Source: a virus
Reading direction: 5' to 3' (one strand)
IMG/VR virus record: IMGVR_UViG_3300044953_000102
Location: 50,944-114,943 of that record
Length of the DNA stretch: 64,000 nt
Each line of letters starts with the position of its first letter. The first letter of the stretch is position 1. Both the position numbers and the translations under genes were made by a program. Under the pieces are notes generated by a model. The model saw only the letters and a list, made by a program, of their open reading frames with translations. It had not been told where the DNA came from and did not search any database. Shown piece by piece: positions 34,508 to 42,844 of the stretch.

Positions 34508-34520
34508 TTTAGTATATTTA
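34508..34520 (+). promoter_or_regulatory. Candidate promoter element TTTAGTATATTTA
   Basis: It lies 17 bases before the ATG at 34537. It shares TAGTATATT with the sites upstream of 12371 and 19819. It may start transcription of the second half of the cargo operon. Confidence 0.35.
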
Positions 34521-34536
34521 ATATATAATATATCTT

Positions 34537-37500
34537 ATGAAAAAATCTGTAAGAATAAGAAAAGCACTTCCAGGAGAAAAACCAGGGTATTATAATAAGA
34601 CAGCCAAGTTTTTGAAAAAGGCTCAAATGGGCATGGAAGTAAATTCACCAAGTAATGATCCTCAAAGATTAAATGCAATATATACTAATGTATATGCTTC
34701 TTTAATGTCTGACATTACTCCAGATGTAATTTATAGTTCATTAATTGGTGAGTATGCTTTAGATGAGAATACTGCTCTTATGATATTAAGATCTGCATTA
34801 GGAAAACTTGCAGAAGAAGGTAAAATTGATCCAGAGTCTTTAGAGGGTGGTAATTCACAACAAAATCAAAAACAAGAAGAACAACCTAGTGAAACACAAG
34901 ACAGAGAAAGTCAAGAAGAATATGATCAACGCATGTCTGAAGATGCTGAACAAGATGAGTTGGCAATGTCAGATGAAGGTTATTATGATGAAGAAGAAGC
35001 AGCAAATAATGATAATTCTCATTTAGATACCGAACAAGAACAACAACAACAGGCTTTTGCATTTGGTGGTTACTATGATACGGGTGGTGAGTCAGATGAA
35101 GATTATTCAGATTACTATGATGATTCAAATCAAAGTTCTTCTCCAGAAAATGCTGTTATAAATCAATATAATAATCCTGGTCAAAATAAAATGAAGAAAC
35201 CTTTTTCTATGGAAGATCTAATAAATATGACACCAGGTATTCAAGGTACTCAATCTGTACCAGGTATAGAAGATTATTTAGGAGATTATAGACCTATATC
35301 AGAATCATATGGGTCAATGGATTACTTACCACAAGCACAATGGGGAGGATTAAGTTTACTACCTGGTTTAACAAGACAAGTTGAAAAAGGCATAGAAGCT
35401 TTTAATAAAGGCTATAGTGCAATTAGGGGTTTAAGTCCAATGACTAATGTATCAGGTATAAGAAAAGCACTTCCACTTGCTACATTAACAGGAGAAGCTT
35501 TAACTAAATTACCATATATTGGAAAAAAATTAGCTCCACAATTAAAAACCACATTTACACAAAACAGAAATCATTTATGGAAGGTTTTAAATGGTGCTGG
35601 TCCAAATCAAGAAATTTTTGGAAATGTTGGAACTCGTGCTAATCCTGATGGTAGTTTACAAGTAAATAGATTATTACTATATCAAGATGATGTAGCAAAA
35701 ATAGTTAGTCAAATTGAAGACTCTGGAAGTCCTGCTGCAGTTATAGAACCAGATGGTTCAATGAGTTGGGATTATAGCAAAACACTTCCTGAAAGAAAAG
35801 TATTTGAGCTTGGTGAAGTACAACCAATGGCTGCAGCAGATGGTTTAGTAAGTGGTGTATATCCCATGAATTCTAAAGTAACTGGTGGAGTGGATGATAA
35901 AGGAAATAAATTTTTTGAGATTTCACATAAATTTGGCCCTAATCAAACATTACCTTTTGGATCAACATCAAGTAAAGCAAAAGAATTAACATTTAAAAAT
36001 AGATTTTATTATAAAACTGTAGTTGATCCTGCTACTAATCAAACATCTATTAAAGTGTTTGGACCATTGGGAGAAGAATTAACACCTGGCACTCAAACTA
36101 AATTTAAAATACAAAGACCTTTTATACCATCTGTATTAAGAACTGTAGCAGAAAAATTTTTGCAAGATCCTAATACACCTTTTCCAAATTTTCAAGTAGA
36201 TTTTGGAAGAAATCCAAACGGTCCTTTTACAAGTAGGGTTGGTCGCGTAGATATTACTTCTACTCCACCATCTACAGTAGATAGGTTAAGTACTAGGGGT
36301 AAAATTGGTAGAGGTTTAGAAAATTTTGCTTTAAGTACTTATATACCACAAATATTTGGATTAGGTAATCCATTAAGAACATCTCCAAAAAATGTAACTC
36401 CATTAAAACTTCCAGTTCTTGGATATACAAGTTCTGCATTAGGTCCTAATGTTGTTAATCCAGCACTTGAAACTGGTGTTGCTAGTGACATTGCAAATGC
36501 AATGAACTATAAATATAGAATAGGACGTAATGCATTAATAGGAGCAGGAGGATTAGGTTACTTAGGGTATAAGACTTGGGATGCTTTTTATAATCAGTGT
36601 CAATGTGATAATCCAACAGGTAGAAATTATATGCCTAAAGATGAGTATGGTAATTGTCCTTGTGGAGGAGATGTTGATGATAAAAGAATACTAGATCCTA
36701 CAGAACAGCCGACTGTTCAAGATATTATGAAGTTTTTGGATGAGCAGGGTCTTTATCCTACTGAAAAAGATTACTATAGACTTAAAGGAAAAAATAAAAG
36801 AAGTAAAGCTGTTGATTATAAAACTGGAGGTATAACAGAAAAACAATTTGTAAAAGCATTCTCTTCTAAATTCCAAGATGGTGGACCTCAAGATCAATCA
36901 TTGGGTAAAGGTAAAAGAATGGATACCCTTACTAATGATGTAGAAGCTAGAAAAGATATCTTTAAAAGTAAACTTAAAGATAATTCTAATGTAGCTCTTA
37001 CAAAAGAAATTTATAAAAATGCACAAAGTAATCCTCAGATCTTAAACATGTTAATGCAAGATGGTCCTAAAGAAAATCTTGCTGAAGATACAGGAATGCA
37101 AACAGCACAATTTGGAGGAGTTCCTAATTGGTATACTGGATATAACACAGCTTTATCACCAAAAGAGTATAGAAAGTTATATAGACAAATGAAAAGAATG
37201 ATACCAAGAGGTCTAGATATATCTAGAGCTAACATGGCATCAAACTTTTATGACAATAGATTTATGCAGCCAGGTTACGGTACAGTAGTTACTACACCTG
37301 AGTATATGAATATGCTTGCTATGTCTTCATTACCATTGTACAAAAGTGCAGCCAATGTTTATGGAGGTGGTAGAAAACCTTCTGAATTACAAGCATATGA
37401 AGCTACAGCAATCAATAATGAAAAAGGAATACCATTACTTCCTGAAATGACTCCAGACTTTATTGATTCTCCATTAGTAAGGGGTTCAGGTGGTCAATTT

Positions 37501-39366
37501 ATCGCAGGTGATGAAAATCTTTTGACATATGATCAAGGAGGTTTTGTAGATATGGATGCTGAAAATCCTTTAGTAAGATTTATCTACGGTGGAGATGAAA
37601 CCGGATACTATGAACCAGAAGATTTACCAATGGCTCAATTTGGTCAAAATATAATGAATAAAGATCTTGAGCAAAGAGTAGTAGGGGATAAATTATCATA
37701 TGATGATTGGGTTGAGGGTGAAAGAGATGATTTTGCAACAACACATCCTGGTGAAGATTTTGATACTTGGAAAGCTGGTCAAACTGGTCAAGATGATTAT
37801 AAAAAATATGAAGATTTTTATGGTAAATCTTTATATGATTATACAAACTTTGATGATCCAAATGTAAATCCTAATCCAAATAATAATCCAAATAATAATA
37901 CACAAAATGGTAAAAATTGTCCTCAAGGATATGTTTGGAATGCAACATATAATGCATGTATACCGGTAGCTCAAGTTACTTATAATCCAAGAGTTGTTAG
38001 AGGTCAATCAGGATTATTTAGAAATTTAGCTCCTTGGAATCCAGCATTTGGTTATGCAGGATCTTGGACAAAACAAATGTCATTACCATATCAATTAGGT
38101 TCTCGTAATCCTTATATGGGTCAACTTACCGGTGCACCTGCTGCACGATATGTTACCAAAAAAGGAATATTTGGAAAACCTAAAAAATGGATTGATATTT
38201 ATGATGTTGATGCAGCAGATGATATTTTAAGTAATTACGATTATGTGGGTCCAGAAAATATAAACTCATATGATAATAATAATATGCAGCAAACTAGAAA
38301 AAAAAGTTCTGGTGATAGACTAGATAGACGGATTGCAAGATGGGATAGAAGAGCTGCAAGAAATGAAGAGGAGTATGAACCTATGGAAGGTGCTATTACA
38401 AACTATGAAAACCCAGATGATTTTTATAATGCAATAAATCCTGTTTCTAGAGAAGATGCTCAATTCTTAGGTGCTGGTTATACTGCTTCTGAAGATTATA
38501 AAAATAAAGGTAAAGTAAGAACAGTTAGAGATGCAGAAGGTAACTGGTATGATAGAGATGATAAAATGATACCTGGTAAAAAAGCTCCTTCAGAAGTTCC
38601 TGGATATTATGATAAAAAAAGTAATTTAACAAAAGATGAACTTAAGTTACTTGAAAATTTAAAATATTTTAGACATGGAGGTTTACATACATATGGGCCT
38701 GGTGGTGCTAATGATCCTAATACTAATCCACCGGCTTGGATGTCAGGTCCTAATCCAAAACAATATGGCACATATGATGGAAATATGATAAGTCAAGCAC
38801 CAATGGGTACAACCAAAGGTTTTGATGAGTTTGGTAATCCTGTAAGTCAAGCACCAGCATTTGGTATTCAACCACCAGCAGCTGCATCACCAGAAAACTA
38901 TTATGTTAAAGATCAAAATCCAATTAAAAGAAATTTAGTTGGGGTAGAAAATAAAAGAAAAGACATGTTTAATGTTGATTCAGAATCTTTTCTAAATCAA
39001 ACTAATGCATTTGCAAGAGGAGCTTTAAATTTATTTGATCCTGAGAAAAAAAGACAATGTGGTCCTGGAACTACTTGGAACTCAAGCACACAAACATGCC
39101 AACCTACAGATGCAATGGATATCTATGCTACAGCTACTGAACAAGATAGAGGTGACTGGACAGATATAGGTTCTAAGGCTGGTCTATATAGATATGATCA
39201 AGAAGGACAAGATAGAAGCAGTAGAGCAACCTTTGGTCAGTATGGTGGATACATGCAAGATGGTGGTTTTTATGACCCATATTACGAAGAGGATGAAGAA
39301 GTAATTATGACTCCTGAAGAATTAGAACAATTCTTGGCATCTGGAGGACAAGTTGAATATTTATAA
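34537..39366 (+). CDS. Giant virion-type cargo protein with repeated PxAQxG and CPxG motifs
   Basis: This 1609-residue protein starts with a basic segment (SVRIRKALPG) and FLKKAQMG at 25-32. An acidic, Gln-rich disordered region follows (about residues 105-215). LPQAQWGG is at 264-271, and a beta-rich middle runs from about 330 to 640. A short Gly-rich hydrophobic helix (ALIGAGGLGYLGYKTW) lies near 675. Then come CQC...CPC (688-710), AQFGG at 857, LPMAQFG at 1030, CPQGYVWNATYNAC at 1128-1141 and CGPGTTWNSSTQTC at 1508-1521. The C-terminus is acidic with GGxxxY pieces. No enzymatic domain was recognised. Its place among cargo genes and its shared motifs suggest an internal virion protein that may be cleaved on maturation. 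Confidence 0.6.
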   Translation: MKKSVRIRKALPGEKPGYYNKTAKFLKKAQMGMEVNSPSNDPQRLNAIYTNVYASLMSDITPDVIYSSLIGEYALDENTALMILRSALGKLAEEGKIDPESLEGGNSQQNQKQEEQPSETQDRESQEEYDQRMSEDAEQDELAMSDEGYYDEEEAANNDNSHLDTEQEQQQQAFAFGGYYDTGGESDEDYSDYYDDSNQSSSPENAVINQYNNPGQNKMKKPFSMEDLINMTPGIQGTQSVPGIEDYLGDYRPISESYGSMDYLPQAQWGGLSLLPGLTRQVEKGIEAFNKGYSAIRGLSPMTNVSGIRKALPLATLTGEALTKLPYIGKKLAPQLKTTFTQNRNHLWKVLNGAGPNQEIFGNVGTRANPDGSLQVNRLLLYQDDVAKIVSQIEDSGSPAAVIEPDGSMSWDYSKTLPERKVFELGEVQPMAAADGLVSGVYPMNSKVTGGVDDKGNKFFEISHKFGPNQTLPFGSTSSKAKELTFKNRFYYKTVVDPATNQTSIKVFGPLGEELTPGTQTKFKIQRPFIPSVLRTVAEKFLQDPNTPFPNFQVDFGRNPNGPFTSRVGRVDITSTPPSTVDRLSTRGKIGRGLENFALSTYIPQIFGLGNPLRTSPKNVTPLKLPVLGYTSSALGPNVVNPALETGVASDIANAMNYKYRIGRNALIGAGGLGYLGYKTWDAFYNQCQCDNPTGRNYMPKDEYGNCPCGGDVDDKRILDPTEQPTVQDIMKFLDEQGLYPTEKDYYRLKGKNKRSKAVDYKTGGITEKQFVKAFSSKFQDGGPQDQSLGKGKRMDTLTNDVEARKDIFKSKLKDNSNVALTKEIYKNAQSNPQILNMLMQDGPKENLAEDTGMQTAQFGGVPNWYTGYNTALSPKEYRKLYRQMKRMIPRGLDISRANMASNFYDNRFMQPGYGTVVTTPEYMNMLAMSSLPLYKSAANVYGGGRKPSELQAYEATAINNEKGIPLLPEMTPDFIDSPLVRGSGGQFIAGDENLLTYDQGGFVDMDAENPLVRFIYGGDETGYYEPEDLPMAQFGQNIMNKDLEQRVVGDKLSYDDWVEGERDDFATTHPGEDFDTWKAGQTGQDDYKKYEDFYGKSLYDYTNFDDPNVNPNPNNNPNNNTQNGKNCPQGYVWNATYNACIPVAQVTYNPRVVRGQSGLFRNLAPWNPAFGYAGSWTKQMSLPYQLGSRNPYMGQLTGAPAARYVTKKGIFGKPKKWIDIYDVDAADDILSNYDYVGPENINSYDNNNMQQTRKKSSGDRLDRRIARWDRRAARNEEEYEPMEGAITNYENPDDFYNAINPVSREDAQFLGAGYTASEDYKNKGKVRTVRDAEGNWYDRDDKMIPGKKAPSEVPGYYDKKSNLTKDELKLLENLKYFRHGGLHTYGPGGANDPNTNPPAWMSGPNPKQYGTYDGNMISQAPMGTTKGFDEFGNPVSQAPAFGIQPPAAASPENYYVKDQNPIKRNLVGVENKRKDMFNVDSESFLNQTNAFARGALNLFDPEKKRQCGPGTTWNSSTQTCQPTDAMDIYATATEQDRGDWTDIGSKAGLYRYDQEGQDRSSRATFGQYGGYMQDGGFYDPYYEEDEEVIMTPEELEQFLASGGQVEYL

Positions 39367-39374
39367 CATAACCA

Positions 39375-42300
39375 ATGATAAAAGTTAGAATTAAAAAGTT
39401 ACCTCAAGCAAGAACTGGATACCAAGTTCAAGGAGCATTAGTAAATGACGTACCTGCTATGGGAGGTGCAGACTATAATGCATACATTGGTGCACCAAAA
39501 CTTCGGGAAAGTAAATACATCAAAGCTGTCCCTAGAGATGAAGCAAATCTAGAAGCAGAAGGTAGAGAAACAGTATATGGAGACATCAATGGTGATGGAA
39601 TGCCAGAACATAAAATTATTGTTGGTCCAAGACATGCTCAAGGTGGAGTTCCTTTAAATCTTCCAGAAGATACTTTTATTTTCTCTGACACAAGAGCAAT
39701 GAGAATAAAAGATCCAGAATTACTAAACATGTTTGGTAAAGGAGGTACAAATAAATCTTATACTCCGGCAGAACTAGCTAAACAATACGATGTACAGAAG
39801 TATAGAAAAATACTAGAAGATCCTGAGACAGATGCAATAGAAAGAAAGACTGCAGAGTTAATGATCAAAAAGTATGTTGTTAAACTAGGCTGTCTTGCTC
39901 TTGCACAAGAATCTATGAAAGGATTCCCACAGGGTATCCCAGCAGTAGCAAAACCATGTATGGAAGCTAGAGGTTTAACTGAGCAAGATATTCTACCTAA
40001 TAAAGAAATATCTGTTCTAAATGATCAGTTAAAAAAACAAATGGAACAAGAAGGAGCGACAGATGAAAACATACTTCAACAAGCTGAAGAGATGAATGAT
40101 GGTAATCCTGTTGCACAACCACAAGAAATGGGTCCTCCTCAAGAACAAATGGAAGCTCCTTCACCAGAAGAAATGATGATGTATAGTGGATATAGAAGAA
40201 GATTAAGAAGAGCACAAGAAGGAATGCAACAACCATCTCCTGAAGAAATGGCAATGATGCAACAGCAACAACAAGGTGGTCAAGATGAAATGGGTGAGAT
40301 AATGAAAGAAGTTGCAAATGCTCTTCAAAGAGGTGCTGATCCTTCTGAAGTTGTTATGAGTTTATTACAGAACAACATTCCACCAGATGCAATTGTACAA
40401 ATATTTACACAACTTGGTGCTGAACCACAACAAGCTGCTCAAATAGTACAGCAAGTAATAGCACAGGCCCAAGGTGGTGGTCAAGAACAAATGATGCCAC
40501 AAGAACAACCTATGTCAGAAGAAGAAGCAATGATGATGCAACAACAACAGATGCAACAACAAGCTCCTCCTATGGCACAGTATGGTATGACAATGGGTGG
40601 TTATGATATGCCATTCTATGATATGCCAGAAGCTGCTTATGGTATGGCAATGGGTTCTGGTCAATCTCAAAACTATCAAGGAAGGCCTAAAAGAATTCCT
40701 GGATCAGGTCCTATGTTTCCATTAACTAAAGCAGGGAATGGAATAACTATTGATGCTTCTAATATGACTAATGAACAACTTCAAAGAGCTATTTGGGATG
40801 CACAACAAAAAGATAAAAATGCTGAAATTACTGTAACTCGTAAAGATGCTAATGGTCAAGTAAAAACACAAAAACTTAAATCATCAGGATTTATGATTCC
40901 TGAAGGTAAGGATATTACAGATTTAAAAGGTTTTCCAGATACACCTGCAGGAAGGGTTGCTGCAGCACAATATTTATTAATTGAAGAAAACTTAAATAAT
41001 TCTACAGTTAAAGCTGAGATTATTAAAAATACTAAAGAAGCACTTGAAAATCCAGATGCTTGGACAGGTAAAGGTGGTACAAGAAATGCTAATAATACTT
41101 GGTCAAATAAATATGGTGCATTACCTTCTGATGAGGAAATTATAAAACAAGCATTAAATCATCAAAAAAGAAATTTGATGTTTGAAGCTAATGAAATTGA
41201 TCCGCAATTATTTTCTGATGTTGGTCATAAACTTGATGATGTTGATACTGTACTTAATAAAGGGTACGTTAATCCAAAAACTGGACAAAAATATACAAGA
41301 GCTGAGGCAGAAGCAGCACTTAAATCTCTTAATGTTAAAGGTTTTACTAATGTTGCTGCAATGTCAAATATACTAGGAGTTCCTTTAGACCCTAAAGGAA
41401 AAGATAGAGTTCTCCAGCAAGGAACAATGCACGGATATGCAAAAGCATATCAAAACTTTTCATCTGGTGCTTATAACTCTAATCCAGATGCAAAATATGC
41501 TATGGATAATTTTTTGGGTAATGTAAGTTTAGTTCACTCAGGTGCGGATGATGAAACTTCAATGGGAGCTTTGTATGGATCAATAGGTAATAGAATATCT
41601 CCTCTTGATGATAAATATGATTATTCAGATAATAATTGGTATCAAAAAAATTCTGGCAGATTAGTGAAAGGTAAGTTTACTACTTATGGAGATACAACAG
41701 CTGGTCATAAATATATGGTTGGTAAAAGAAATCTAGAATTTGAAGATATTCCAGAAAGTGGACCTTGTCAATGTGAAAAAGATAAATTACCTGATGGATC
41801 ACCGGACCCTTCATATAAACCAAAAGATGCTCAAGGTAATTGTACTTGTGATCCTCCAAAACCTAAAGATTGTCCATGTCAAAAATCTGATGGTACAGTA
41901 ATAAACATGACTGCAAATGCAGATGGTACTTGCCCGCCTTGTACAGAACCTAAAGATATACCTGTACCAGGTCCTCCTGCTGAATGGTGGTTACAAGATA
42001 CAATTAAAACTACCGGTGCATTTGGAGATTTAATGGGAGTTAAAAAGTATATGCCGTGGGCAGCTCCTGCAAAACTTCAAACACCAAGACCTACATTCTT
42101 AGATCCAACAAGAGAACTTGCTGCTAATGCAGAACAAGCAAATATACAAACTGCAGGTATGGCACAGTTTGCTGGACCACAAGCACTATCTGCAAGATCA
42201 TCAAGTGTTCAAGGTCAAGCTTCTAAGAATGCTGCAGATATACTTTCTAAATATAATAATGCTAATGTTAACATAGCAAATCAGTTTGAGATGAAAGCTA

Positions 42301-42788
42301 CAGACATTAGAAACCAGGAAAGTATGTTGAATCAAGCAACACAGCAAAGATTGTATGATCAAAATACAATTGCTAATCAACAGTTTGATAATGCTAAGTT
42401 GGCAATGAGAAACAACTTAAGAAATTACTATACTAACGCAATTACCAATAGATGGAAAACTGATGCATTAAATCAGATGTTCCCGAACTATCAAGTATCT
42501 CCAGGAGTAGGTGGACAAATGTATTATCAACCTACAGCAAAAACAACTAATCCTTCACAAACTTCAGGAAAAACTAAAGAAGAATGGTTTAAGTGGTGTA
42601 AAGATAATGGTGATCCAAATCCTTCTGCATGTGCTAATAGAATGATGAGTGGTAATAATTCAAATTCAGGAGGTGGAGCAGATCCAAATATGGTAAATAC
42701 TATGTATGGAACAGCTAGAGATGGTGGAGAAATGTTTGAAGATGGTGGTTTTGTTTATATTGATTCATGGCTTCCATTTATCATGTAA
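39375..42788 (+). CDS. Gln/Met-rich virion-type cargo protein
   Basis: This 1137-residue protein starts IKVRIKKLPQARTGYQVQ, sharing the LPxAxxG start with its two upstream neighbours. The N-terminal domain contains a Ca-loop-like DINGDG (70-75) followed by a conserved-looking IVGPRHAQGGVPLNLPEDTF. Residues about 210-405 are Gln/Met/Glu-rich coiled coils containing RRAQEG and MAQYG. A paired CQC...GNCTC and CPCQ...CPPC segment lies near 798-855, similar to one in the 34537 protein. A long helical region (about 910-1020) follows, with a GG-rich end. There is no recognised enzyme domain. It is probably an internal or ejected virion protein of the crAss-like cargo type. Confidence 0.6.
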   Translation: MIKVRIKKLPQARTGYQVQGALVNDVPAMGGADYNAYIGAPKLRESKYIKAVPRDEANLEAEGRETVYGDINGDGMPEHKIIVGPRHAQGGVPLNLPEDTFIFSDTRAMRIKDPELLNMFGKGGTNKSYTPAELAKQYDVQKYRKILEDPETDAIERKTAELMIKKYVVKLGCLALAQESMKGFPQGIPAVAKPCMEARGLTEQDILPNKEISVLNDQLKKQMEQEGATDENILQQAEEMNDGNPVAQPQEMGPPQEQMEAPSPEEMMMYSGYRRRLRRAQEGMQQPSPEEMAMMQQQQQGGQDEMGEIMKEVANALQRGADPSEVVMSLLQNNIPPDAIVQIFTQLGAEPQQAAQIVQQVIAQAQGGGQEQMMPQEQPMSEEEAMMMQQQQMQQQAPPMAQYGMTMGGYDMPFYDMPEAAYGMAMGSGQSQNYQGRPKRIPGSGPMFPLTKAGNGITIDASNMTNEQLQRAIWDAQQKDKNAEITVTRKDANGQVKTQKLKSSGFMIPEGKDITDLKGFPDTPAGRVAAAQYLLIEENLNNSTVKAEIIKNTKEALENPDAWTGKGGTRNANNTWSNKYGALPSDEEIIKQALNHQKRNLMFEANEIDPQLFSDVGHKLDDVDTVLNKGYVNPKTGQKYTRAEAEAALKSLNVKGFTNVAAMSNILGVPLDPKGKDRVLQQGTMHGYAKAYQNFSSGAYNSNPDAKYAMDNFLGNVSLVHSGADDETSMGALYGSIGNRISPLDDKYDYSDNNWYQKNSGRLVKGKFTTYGDTTAGHKYMVGKRNLEFEDIPESGPCQCEKDKLPDGSPDPSYKPKDAQGNCTCDPPKPKDCPCQKSDGTVINMTANADGTCPPCTEPKDIPVPGPPAEWWLQDTIKTTGAFGDLMGVKKYMPWAAPAKLQTPRPTFLDPTRELAANAEQANIQTAGMAQFAGPQALSARSSSVQGQASKNAADILSKYNNANVNIANQFEMKATDIRNQESMLNQATQQRLYDQNTIANQQFDNAKLAMRNNLRNYYTNAITNRWKTDALNQMFPNYQVSPGVGGQMYYQPTAKTTNPSQTSGKTKEEWFKWCKDNGDPNPSACANRMMSGNNSNSGGGADPNMVNTMYGTARDGGEMFEDGGFVYIDSWLPFIM

Positions 42789-42802
42789 ACTTTATAGGTT
42801 TA
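42786..42802 (+). other. Hairpin spanning the stop codon (second copy)
   Basis: TAAACTT (42786-42792) and AGGTTTA (42796-42802) pair around TAT with one G-T pair. It resembles the hairpin at 34475-34493 and again includes the stop codon. A 56-base AT-rich gap to the next gene follows. Confidence 0.45.
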
Positions 42803-42844
42803 TTAAACTAAAAAAATTTTAATAGTTTTACACAAAGACAAATT

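Noticed and set aside
39997-40317. Minus-strand reading frames opposite the giant genes (this one and many others)
   Set aside because: They lie opposite clear coding sequence with strong protein patterns, are often low-complexity complements of Gln/Glu/Met-rich DNA, and have no leaders.
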